NCBI GenBank assembly: GCA_000310025.1
Contig: FN649741.1
Location: forward strand, 5,182,890 to 5,246,889
Direction of reading: 5' to 3'
Length of the DNA: 64,000 bases
Origin: Ectocarpus siliculosus
Taxonomy: Eukaryota; Sar; Phaeophyceae; Ectocarpales; Ectocarpaceae
Numbering within the stretch: the stretch's first letter is position 1; every line of letters starts with the position of its first letter. The position numbers were made by a program, and so were the translations under genes. This document shows positions 25,601 through 37,600 of the stretch, piece after piece. The notes under the pieces are model-generated. The model searched no databases. It was not told the origin of the DNA and worked only from the letters and a program-made list of their open reading frames with translations.

Positions 25601-28600
25601 ACTAAATGGGAGGGGCGCACGCGGGCAGCCCACAACTTCTCACCTCGTCGGAAGGGAGGGGAACGCCCTCGATAAACCTCTCGGCCACGCTGACGAGGGC
25701 CGCCTCCGGCCACGGGAAGAACCAGTCGATGGTGGTGCAGTTGATGAGGGAGGGGAAGTTGCGGCAGCGGACCCGAAGAGCATCTCCCACGGGGGACACG
25801 CAAAGCACAACGTGGAGATTCTCCCGCACGCGGGTGACGAAGGTGGCGAGGCAGGTGTCGCGGGCCTCCGAGATACCGAGCTCTTTGCAAACGGGAATCA
25901 TGTCGGCCGCGACTTTATCCTGTTTGGGAGTGGCAGATTCATGGGAATGAAAGGAAAGGTAGTCTAATTGTGAATTTATTCGGACAGATCTGCCTGCTAC
26001 GGAGGAGCAACTCAGATTTTCAAAGCATGCAGCTGCTTGCTCGTGATGATTTTGTCGACCCTCAGCGCTCTGCACTAGGAGGTTCCGTGCAAAAAGCAAG
26101 AACGAAAGTACGATGAATTGCGAAGCGTTTGTTCGGAGACCATGTGATCGGTTGGATTCCATGAAATACCTCGGAGATTGGTCAGCATGTTTTCGCGCTT
26201 GCCCAGAACGACCACACACCTGCTCGTCCTGCGGGAAGAGGTTCGGAATCTCGCCCGAGTTGAGCACGTTATTGAGGTCCTCCAGCATGGTCTCCACCAC
26301 GATCTGGGTGTCGGTGAAGAGGAAGGCCACGTTCTTACCCTCCACGCCCGTCTTGATCTGAAGAAGCACGGTTTCGTTCGGACATCAAGTACGGTCACGC
26401 GGCGAGGGAGAGGGTGGTGCGCAGAGTTTGCGGCGTACCGTAAGAGTCGGAGAGTTGGCACCGGGTGCGATCGTTTTCTTAAATGTTTTTTCCTCGGGTT
26501 TTTTATCGCACCCCGGTGCCATCTCTCCGACCCCGGTGCGGAAATGCAACTAAATCATTTCGTTTAGAATTTTCAAGGCACCCCGGTGCGATCTCTCCGA
26601 CCGGTGCGATCCCCGATGAAATGCACACAGGTGTTGTATGCACGCACCCCGGTGCCATCTCCCTGACCGTTGCCACAGTATTGATCGGTACTGAATGTAG
26701 GTACCCACGCACGCACACGGTCTTCTGCACACACACGCATATTATATACATTTGAGCCGGAAAAAAAGGCGGCGAAATACACATACCACATACGGCCGTG
26801 GCTCCGTTATAAGAGGGGCCTTACAAGAGGGGGCTCCGATATAAGAGGGTCGAATCGGTTGTCACGGACTCGACTCGGTATAGTAGGGTTATCCTCTTGT
26901 AGAGCCCGGACCCTTTATAGTGGGGTCACCCCACTATAGAGGGGGTTACCGCACTATAAGGGGGCTTGTAAGTTAGGGACTGTCACCTTTCACTCACAAA
27001 CAAACGCACCTTCCTCACAACAGACGCCGCAGGAAGTATAAAATAGAGAGGAGCTGCCAAGGAATAGTGGTGTTTTGGTGAAACTGGTGGCAAATGCAAG
27101 GAGGATGGTGCAAAGATGATGAAAGCACTTCGAAACGAACACATGTGCAAAGTAGTAGCCTTGGGTAAACACGTGCAGCTCTCCTCTCTTTTATTGCTAC
27201 CGTATATCTTTAATCTGGAGAGTAGCTTAGCCCCCACCATTGCACCCCCTCATGGGGTCACAGACCTTGGCCTTTCGAAGCACTTTCTGTGTTAGCCGCA
27301 CTGACACTGACGTGTTTTCATTGGTTAGCTGGTTAGCGCGGTCGATGCAAATAATAAAGGTACAATAAAACACACACGAACACACACGTCACGGCGCTAA
27401 GAGAAGCAGGGGGCTGTTTGTGCTAGGGTAGAATTTCGTTCCTTTAGCATACGCCTTTAGCATACGGTTGAACACCTGCAGCGCAGACAGTTAAGTTCTC
27501 ATCTAGATATATGTGGGCAATGTGTGTATGTTGGTGTGCGCCAGGGGCCAGGGGGAGGTAGATAGACCGTTTGTTGGTGCAATACAACACTCACTCATAC
27601 CGTGTGTACATGAAGTTTCTCATGTGTCCAGGAATTCTAACATGTCGTTAACTCTGTAGACTATGCGTTTTAAATGCATGCATGAACATGCACTTTACCT
27701 TCTAGTGAAATGGCTGCGTCAACTTGGCTGCGAGTCAATTATTCTCTGGAGATGTTTCCACTCCATGAACTAAATACAACACGGAAAGCGTTGGAAAGCG
27801 TTGCCGATACGATCACAATCACCCGGCTTGCTTTGGGCGTGTGAATTCGGGCAATCAGCCCACCACACGTGCGTACACTCCACCACGCTACACAACCCAC
27901 ACGGCATTGGTACGCTGTGCCGTAGTCAAAGTGCCTTTGTTGCTCGAGATTTCCCGATTTTCCCTTTATAAGAGGGTACCCTACTTTGGAGTACCCTCAT
28001 ACAAGAGGGTAACCCTCTTATACCGATACAAGAGGGGGCTCCGATACAAGAGGGTGGAGAGCCCCTGTCACACCACCCTCTTATAACGGAGCCACGACTG
28101 TACCCCGAAATAAGCGGCGAAATAGCGCATCTGAGTTGGAACCAGTGCACACGGTATCAATTGGTTCCCGCTTTCGCTTCGGTCTTCTTCAACGGATACC
28201 AGTACGTACGCAGAAGTACAATAGCTTCAGGTTGTGTAAGGTGGGGTAGGGTGCGGCTTGTACGTTATGTGTTTGGTTGAGTGCATCGCAACGTCCATAC
28301 CAATAAAAATATGAAAACAACTGGCATCCCGCGTGAACCGCGATCATCCAATCATATGTAAAGGAGTGGCGCTCCGCTGACTCCGTCCCCACGTGTAAAA
28401 GGTACGCACATGCACCTCATTCCGGCAGCTGAAAGCGATTCAATCTTGGATTTGGGGGTCGGAGAGATCGCACCGAATGCGATCTCACCGACCCCGGTGC
28501 GTAAATCCAAGTAAACGTTATTTTCTCGGGGGGTTTATCGCACCCCGGTACCATCTCTCCGACCGGTGCCATCTCTCCGGCCCGTGCCAACTCCCCGACT

Positions 28601-31600
28601 CTTACAGTATCTTATTTGCGCAATTCATGCGTCACTGTCGGTGACTGGTTGAGTCGGACGCTTCGGTACGGTCGGGGTCAGTTTCAAACTGGCTGGAGAA
28701 ATTTGGCATTGATTTCGTATAGTGCAAGGATGCTAGTTCGACTGGCACCTCTTTTCACTCAATTACTCGGAGGACGTAGCCCCCCCAAGGGTACTACATG
28801 TGCCTTTTTCGTACAGAGTGTCGGATGCGAAGCTGTCGAAAAGAAATCATGGCCCCTGAAAATCTAGTATCTTTTTCGCCTTCTGTATTCGTCATTGGGT
28901 CTCCTTTGTTGTGAAACGTCCGGCTGTGAGCGCATCTGTTGACTTCCCACTTTCTGGTGGTTTTGAAAACGCTCGCCCTCGGCTGCCATCACTGTCGGGG
29001 GTGCGTTCTCGTTGGAACGTTCCGCCTGGCAGAATAGCCAACGCTCAATGGGCAATATACATCCCGACACGTGCAGCGCTCGGATGATAAATCCACATCT
29101 CAGCGGTGCACTTAATAATTGGCACTGATTCAGAGGGTTTCGCAAACAAAATCGATCGGCCCGAATCGGCTGAGGGAGAGAGCAAGAGAATGATATGTCT
29201 GCGACGACGTGAGTAAAGCTGCGACCACCACCGCCGCGATCCTCCAACCCCTTGCTAAATAAAACAGGGCCTCCACGCGGCGCGGCACGAACGCTCACCA
29301 TGAGTTTCTTAATGTCCTCGCGGAACTCCATGAGGCCGTACCCCCGGTTGATCTCGATCTGCACGCACTCGTACCCGGCCACGAAGGAAGCGACCCTGGT
29401 CAGGCTCTGCTTACCGCTGCCGCCCACCCCGACGAGCATGGCGTTACCGCGGGGCTGCCTCAGGACGCGGCCGATCCTCGTCACGTGCACCACGGCGTCG
29501 GCGAAGAAGACGATGTTCATCTGGTTCGCGAAGGTCACGTTGTACTCGTCCAAGCTGTCGTTCAGTATCTGTTGTTTGTGTCCAAAACACGGCAAGGTTT
29601 CGATTAGTTCGTGGTACCGTCGAGCGCGCGGGTTCGTTGGGTGTGGGGGGTGAAAGCAGTAGGATGCACTTGTAACACGAATGACTTTTTAGGGTGGTTG
29701 GCGATTGAGATAGCCTTGGACTGGCCTAACCATTATATTGTCCTCGGCCTGGGAGACAATTGTCTTTACGTTGATTCCAAGTGGTGGTCGATGCTGCCTC
29801 GGAATACGGTCATCGCATGTTAACACCTCGGAGGTAAATAGAATGCACGATGTAGATAGAGCGCTTGTGGACACATATCGCGCCGTGACACGTATATTTT
29901 GCAGTCCATATGTTTGGCCTCGCCATCGTTCGTAGAGAAAAGACCCCGACGTGTCACGCATGATAAAACGTCCCCCACACACATATCGCAGCACATGCTG
30001 GTTCGGTCAATAAATCTCGTGCATGCCTGCTGCATTTTCCCCATGTCTCTGGATTCCTCGTATAACCGTTTCTCAGCGCCGGGCTTGAGGAAGTCGCAGA
30101 AGATGAGCGGAGAGCCCTCGTCGAAAATATCCTCTTTCGACCATGACACCTAAGGACATCAGCAGTACGACGTCAAGAGTTAACTGGAATGTCATCGATA
30201 GATCCACTATACGATTGGTCGGCTGGGTGTGTTCGAAGGGCAAAACGAACGGATGTTTGGGAGTGAAAGCAAGCATGAGAGTAGGTCAGCCTGGATAGCT
30301 TGGTACCAACCAGTTCGGTGGTGGCAGAAGTCGTTGGAGTCTATCCTACACAACGCCATTCAGCAGGAATGCGCTCTAGTACATGCGCAGCTCCTTCCAG
30401 TCACGTGGAGAGAACAACCACTGCTTTGAGATGTAGGCCGGATCCGTGTCTCTGGACCCATCACATTCTTCAGAGCGGAATATTTACGACTGCGGGCCAC
30501 TCTACGGGTACCATTGCCGATTATCACATTCATTCTTGCAAACCAATTCGCCGCCTATTCTTGAACCAACATCGCGAATCCAACACGGTGCGAGCATAGT
30601 AAAAATGACGTTTCAACCATGTACTTCAACTACCGTGCTTCCCTTGAACCCCGTTGTTTCCAAGCGATCTAACTCACCTTGAGATACCGCGGAAGCAGCT
30701 CAACAACTAAGTCCTCGAACCACTGCTGATCTTCCCGGTTGATAAGACGATCGTAGAACACTCTCGAACACTCGTGCGCCCATAACCTCACAGCCGTCTC
30801 GACGGTAGTGCAGCGGGGTGCGGTGATCATGAGGAAGCCCTGGAACACCTTAGATATGTCTCGCAGGTTGAACGTGTAGTGGAACCTGGAAGATGCAGTT
30901 CAAGGCGGCGGTACGTTAGAGCTGTTACGACGTGCACACTGGGGGGCGTTGGTTCTAGAAGCACTAGGCATGGTGCGCAAAGGTACTGGTGTTGCGTACA
31001 TACTTCGTCATGCGTTTGACGTGGTGGAAGGTAGCATTTCCAATACTGACGGGGCGTATTTTTTACGAAAACATGCAACTGGACCCATTCTTGGACCCGT
31101 TCTCAGTCTTCTTCCTCATGACGAAAATCCACGGAAGACAACAACGCACACACACCGAACGGGTTTGTTTCTACTTCTCCGACTGTTTTTCTGCCAGGGC
31201 GTTGACAAACCTTGCAGGCGTCGGCAGCAGCTCCCTCGAAATGCGCTCGTACACCTCTATCGTTGCATTGACGATCCCATCGGCCCTATTCTTGATTTCT
31301 GTGTCGAACTTGGCCCCGAGGAAGCCCTGAGAGGAGGAGTAGGATTGGCACGAAACCACGAAACCACGCAGAAAGCGTGAGCGTGTAGGCAACATGTGAT
31401 GTTGCAGCTTCGTACAAGCGTCAGGCCGCCCACACGAGAAGTACAGCCAAACCCGTACTTTTCCGCTCAACATGCGAAATAAATCAGGTGGGGTGAGGAT
31501 CCAATACTTGTCTGCTCTTCATGTCACACGCAAGCGCCTCAGCCAAACCTTGAGCATGGAAGAAAATATCAGCTGCATGGCTGTTGTCGAGGCCTGAGGG

Positions 31601-34600
31601 ACGCAGAACACGTTGAAATGCCGCACGAAGCGCGGGGTGACTTCGCTGCGCCCTCCGCCGGGGGGGGCGGCCCCGGTGATGAGCATCGTGTCCGCTATCT
31701 CCTTCCAGAACAGCTTGTCGCGGTCGTAGAAACCCTGCGCGTTTCGTTTCGTGTACGTACGTGCCGTGTAGGTGGCTGTGTGCGTTGTTTGAGGTTTATC
31801 GCGCTGTGCACATGTTTGGCAAAGTGTGTGTGCGCTGTGTGCACGCTAATTGGGCGTTTACTATTGTTGAGTGTGGTCCGCTTTCTACTTTCAATATTGA
31901 AAAATGAACCACGATTCGATTTTGTTGCGGTTCACTGCACCTTGAAGTCAAGGAACTGGCGGAGGAGCTCGATCGGTGCCTGTGCTCCGTACTCCTCCAC
32001 GACGGGCATGTTGACATCGTCCACGAAAATCACCACCTGTCCAGTTCGTTCAATCAGTTCATTCGCTCGTTTGTTACCCTCACTTTGTTTGCAATGGCGG
32101 CAACCGAAAAGCAGTGACCAGACGACATTGTACGCCATCCACTAACGATCGCCACATTCCGTGTATGTTCGATCGTTCGGAGTTTCATCGTTCAGAACAC
32201 GGAAATGATGGACTTCGCACCCAAGCCAAACACATGTAGACCAATTACATTCCGTCCCGGTAAGGTTTGTTGCGATGCCTTCTACCTTCGTATGGCCCCG
32301 GAAGCGGTTCATTAGTCTTAAGCATCAGCATTACCGCGGAAATACGACGGAGAGGTTCTAATCGGGTTACTGGTTTACATAGGAGGAAGTTGCCTCTTGG
32401 CGTGTTGGGATAGCGGCAAATACTTGAATCAAGTTTTCGTTTGGTGTTGCTGCTGCTGTTGCCATTTTTTGCGACCGGTAGCCACTTCATCGCGAATGCC
32501 GTTGTCGTCGTTTCCTGCCGTTTCAAAAACCTATTCATTACCTCCATCTATTCGGTCGAGCCAACAAGCAACAAGCTGCGTGCATCTTTGTACCTTTTTT
32601 CCCGCAGGGGCACCGAGAAGATTCTTCCGCTTCTTCTCCAGCTTCCCCTCGATGGACGCCTGGTACGTCGGATATGCGGCGCAGAAATTGTCGGCATAAT
32701 GATATGCCACCGAAAAAAAGGGGGAGGGCAGAAATTCCCGTCTTCACAAGCAATTTTCAACTTCTTCTAGCGGTTTTTTGCGTATGCATTGACCAGATAC
32801 TCGATACTGAGGCCGTATACGTTCGTCCTGAAGGTAGAGGGCCGCCAAATAAATTCGTTGCATGCCTATCGCGTTGTTGCGTTTGTGTACAAGAAAGAGA
32901 CACCGCGGACGGAGAAAACACCAGGAGTCAGAGTCGTCCGTAGCGTCGAAACCCGACCGAAGGAGCATAAGCGCTACATGCCATTATTTGGAGCACAAAG
33001 GACACATGCCAGAATGGCAGGTGATAAAATTCGGAGCAAACGCCATGTTTGAAACGCCATGTTTCTTCAGAGCATGGCCCATACCTACGGTAGACGTTCG
33101 CGCTGTGCTGGGCTTCATACCTGAGTGACCAGGGACGACGTCTGCGCCGAGAAATTAACCGTCATCGGCACCACGTTCTGGCCGCCGTCTTCCGGCGGGG
33201 GCTCCAGCGTGCTCAAGAGGTTCTGCACCGTCACCGTCTTACCGGTTCCCGTCATCCCCGTCACGAAAACAGGCTTGTTCTGTCAAAAACGAAGGAGGAA
33301 GTAAGGTACATCTTGAGGGAAACGAAAGGGTTTTGTCGCCGGCACCGCTTCATTCTTCCTCGAAACAGCACTTTCAATCGTCCGCGCAATGCCGGCTCCA
33401 CACACTAAACGCTAGAGGGGTGAAAACGGGCCCCGAAAGGAGCGCTCACGAGCTGTCTGTGCCTTTCGTCACCTACTGCTGTACCTGTGTGATTAACGCG
33501 CTGAAAATGTTGCTGAACCTCGTCGTGTCCACCGTCGGCACCATCATCTCGAAGTACGAGGCGGTGGGGTCGTAGGAGAACGGTTTCACGACATCCTTCC
33601 AGGGTCGGAACTCCTTTGCGACCGGGTCGACGTAGACCTCGAAGAGGGTTAGGGCAGGAGGGGCCTTGAGCTGGAGCCCCTCCGCCTCGAACAGCTCCCG
33701 GCAGAAATCCTCCATTCTCTCCCATCTTGGAACAAAAAAATATTTATTTGTTTTGGAGAAAAAAGGCAATACTGTTGGATGTATTTAGATGTGATTCGCA
33801 GAACACTTGAGCTGGCTATTGTTGCTTACGATAGATATTCAGTCTTTTCGGGCTGGCGGGATACTCTTCGTGCATACAACTTATTTTCTGTACAACAAAT
33901 CTATGCGAACGGCATCTCAACATATCTGTAGTAACCAAGAAACAATGGATGCTTCACGCGTGACGGACCTTTTCTCGCCACGGTATCAGAGTCGTTCAAC
34001 CAAATCCGTTTTGCCGTTCAGGACCAGCTTCTACAAACAGATGCGCCACCCTGAACGGCTCATCACCTCACGAAACCCGGTACGACTCGACATGCTCACC
34101 CTTCCCCTTGAACGCTCCCGGCAATGGACCATACGTAGCTGAAGGCAAACAACTTGTCCACGAAAGCGTTGAGCTCCGCCTCCGGGAGTGAAAAGGTGGA
34201 GTCCGCCTTGACGATTAACGACTGCAGCAGCGACATGTACGCGGCGAGACACGGGCGCGCGGAATCACTAGAGCGAAAGATCGTAGATAGATGGATGGAT
34301 GATAGACAGATAGGTCGGCCGTTCTGTCAATCGAGGCCTGTCGCACGCACGCCCCTTCACTCTCTCATATTCCCCGCGTGAAGGAGCTCGTTTCGGAGCC
34401 GAACCTCGTCTACCATGAAAACATGCTTTGAGGCTGAGTGCGGAGCCGGGCCCCTTCAGCGGAAAAAGAGGCGGAAGCACGCGCTTATTCCGACAACCAC
34501 GCGGGAATACATTCTAACAGTTGTCCCTTTGCCATCTACGCAGCCCCCCCGCTTCTCAAATGCCTTACCAAGCCTAACTCACCTGGAAGATAAACGACAA

Positions 34601-37600
34601 GGAAGTGGCGAGCTGGATGTCGACGCAGGAGACGGGTTCCTTGCATCGCTTTCTCTGGAAATCGAGGCCCTTCTGCACGCACACCTCGAACAGGTGCAGC
34701 AGGTGCTGCCGCGCCACCTCCGGGAACCCCTCGGGTAAACCCGTGGGAATCTTCCAAGAACATCAGCCGGGGGGGAGGGGGGCATGCGTGTATTTTGCGT
34801 GGAGGTAGAGGAGAGAGAGAGGGGGGGTGGAAGAAGCGAGGGATATTTTCAAGGAGCTGTTAGGATCACGGAATACAATGACGATTGGAGATGTCCGCAC
34901 AGCTTATCGGCGACAGAAACGTACGAGGGTGAGCGGGGGGGAGGAGTATGTGGAGCTTATCTGAACCACACACATACATAGATAGGGAGCGCTGACTTTG
35001 GAACGTTGGTTCAGAACGTCGAGAACAAATTTATCGAAGACTTTTGAAAAAACAGTTATACCACGCAGAATATCAGTGTGAATGGGTCCAGGTGCACTCT
35101 CACCCAGCTCTGCACGTATGGCATCCATCCGAGGTTGGACGGCGTCATGTAAATCACGCCGATGCGGCTAACCGTAGCGGGTGAGGCCACGGCAAGGTCC
35201 ATCACTTCGAAGAGCATTTTCATCTCGATCTGGCGTTCGCCGTATGCAGGTAGCGCGGATTTAGCGATGGGCGTGTTGGGCGCGTTCAGGGCGCGGTGTG
35301 GCAACGGCGTGTGGTGTGCGTAGCTTCGTGTTATGCGAGGGGTTCGTGCTCATGGTGCCGAAAATCGTTTGGTAAACCAACCACCATAGCGTGTCCACGG
35401 GGTACGAGTAGACTGCGTCACCAGAGAATAAGGTTCAGTTGCTCGTGGCAATATTCAGGACTTCCTGTTGGCTGATTTTCGTCCCATCGCCGTACCGTAG
35501 GCGAGTGCGTGTGACACTGGATGCGAGACGGTTGATCGTGGTGGTCTACGGTAGTACAGCAAGGTGTGGTGGTACTGGCGGCGAATGATCATTGACAGGC
35601 GTGAGATAACCAAAGCCGACGGAGCCACGCGCACCATGAGCTTGATGCGCTCGCCGTTGGCAAGACAGAGGGTCATGTTGTCATCGAGTACGGTGTTCAT
35701 GTTCTCGATCCACAGCGCGTCGATAGGGCCGTCGAACACCGTCCATCTGCCCGAGAAGGACAACAAACATGCGTGGTGGTTGCGAGCAGACCAACGGCAT
35801 GGAAAACGGCAAACAAAAAAATGTCAGCTCTTCTTGTCGCAGAAGACAGTTTCTCATTCTGTAGCAGCTTCTTTCAGATGTACTCGCATGAAACATTTTA
35901 GATTTTTTGTCAAACAAGTCGGGAACACACCATGTAAGTGTGCAGCCCTAGCCTGCGGCGAGTCAAGCCCGGTAAATATTGTCGAACTACCTCCCGAAAC
36001 GTTTCGGGTTCACTACCCAATAAGCTACGGCAGAGGCTGGGAAAGCTATCCATCCTACAAACCACGCACGACAAGAAACTGAAACGTGCTCCCTTGTGCA
36101 CGTGCTTCTCCGGCGAAATCTGGAAGAAACCACAAGCTACTAAAAACCAAGTTGCGAAGGTGTACCCCAAAGCACTGAAACCAATTACATATCGACCAGT
36201 CTGTTACCTCCTGTGGTCCCCTTCATCAGCCACAGCTCTCCGCATGATGGTGGACGCGAGGCCGTCGTGCCACTCCTGGGTGAGTTCGCTGAACTCTCCG
36301 TAGAGCTCTCCCATCGTGATGCACTTTGGGTTCAGCACCTCGTACTTGACCACCTGTTTATGGGGGCGTAAAGGAATTGGCGCAACTGAAACAATCGCCG
36401 ATGTACGGTGTCGGAGGGTCAAGTCGGTTGATCTTGCGCGTCTTGGTTGCATGTTGCCCGTGGTGGGGTAGCGACAGCTTATGCAACAAGTGTTGGTACA
36501 AAACAAGGAAGTTGGTGCCCAGGACGGTCGTTAAAAGTGAAGACAACGATGCCACAAGAGCAACAACACCAACACCAACACCTTGTAGCAACACCATCAA
36601 GATGCCAAGAAAAATGGCGATGAAACTGTCACCTGGAACTCTGGGTTGACGGAGCCCTTATTCCTTAGATCCGTCATCACGGCTGCTAGCATCCTGTAGC
36701 AGGTGGTCTTGCCCGCTCCCGTGGGACCCACAAGTGTCGCACCAAAGCGGATGTTGAACACGTCGAACATTTGGATGATCTTCCCCATGAACAGTGGCAC
36801 CTTCACGATGAACAAGTTTGTGTTCGGTTCGAGCAGAACAATTCCGTGGTTATCCATTGGGGCGAAACACCAACCTTGTTCGTTTGAGCTTTTTCGATCG
36901 GCCGAATGGGTAATCGAGTTCTGCAACCTTGGCCATGGCGTTTTTCCGGCCGTCATAACTTGTCCAGTGTTCGAGCCTTTTGCGAAACGTCATAAAATTG
37001 TCGCTCGGACCCAGAGAGCACTCGATCACAAGCTGCTTCGGACTTGCATCATTTTTGTTTTGAAACACACCGCCATCATTTCGCCTGTAGCACCTAAGTA
37101 AGTCATCCCGCTATCGTTTTGTCTATATCAAGTCGTCGCAACTAGAGACGCAGGGGGAAAATCGACAAACCTGGTGTATGGTAAAGCACCGACACCAGTT
37201 GTTGTCCTTTGTATTTGACAGGCAACCTGTAGCACCTAGATAGAGAATACCTTCTGAAGGCCATGCTTGTCGAGCTGCTCCTCAAGCGCAACACTGAACT
37301 CCCCGTAGTCATTCGAAGGTACTTCCAGCCCGGGGAATAGATCCTGTTGAAGGTGACAAGTCGCGCACGTGGGGTGTGTGAAATAATCAAATAAGAAGGG
37401 AAGTAGACATAGCTGGTGTTCGTCTCATTGGCAGTGGCAAAGAGCGGGGAAACGTTAACGCTTGTGAGGTAAGACAGCACTTGTGACAAGCAACAGCGAG
37501 AGCAAAGCCAGGTCTGAAAACGTGCTCAAAAGGTATGGCCCCTGGAGTCTTTTCGACATTCACATACCTTGACGATTGCGGCGAAAAGGGGAAGGTCGTC

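Larger units (their letters stand above)
26438..28607. mobile_element. Outer TIR DNA transposon (non-autonomous) in dynein intron
   Basis: The left end reads C-CGTAAGAGTCGGAGAGTTGG and the right end, read backwards, C-TGTAAGAGTCGGGGAGTTGG, an imperfect inverted repeat of about 27 bp. Both ends are flanked by TA (26436-26437 and 28608-28609), which fits a TA target-site duplication. Just inside both ends a motif around GCACCGG and CCATCTCTCCGACC recurs, partly in direct orientation. No transposase frame is visible, so the copy is non-autonomous. It lies about 80 nt upstream of the E48 acceptor, leaving the 3' splice region intact. Removing the nested inner element leaves about 860 bp of outer element. 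Tc1/mariner-type mobilisation is inferred only from the TA duplication. Confidence 0.7.
25644..30149 (-). other. Dynein AAA4, exons E46-E49
   Basis: Exons E46 30027-30149, E47 29299-29568, E48 26220-26357, E49 25644-25919. Motifs are [49 protein letters not shown] followed by Walker [42 protein letters not shown] (Walker B region), [33 protein letters not shown] and [17 protein letters not shown]. The intron after E46 begins GCATGC. The intron between E47 and E48 (26358-29298, 2,941 bp) is the largest of the gene and contains the nested transposable elements. Confidence 0.97.

Noticed and set aside
26440-28600. Repeated GCACCCCGGTGCCATCTCTCC motifs as a CRISPR-like or tandem array
   Set aside because: Spacing is irregular, copies lie at the ends of an inverted-repeat element, and the context is a eukaryotic intron. 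They are transposon subterminal repeats.
34200-34275. CTCTAG acceptor at 34270 for dynein exon E38
   Set aside because: It would start the exon in the wrong phase and add residues absent from relatives. The CTGCTGCAG acceptor before 34221 keeps phase and exact length.
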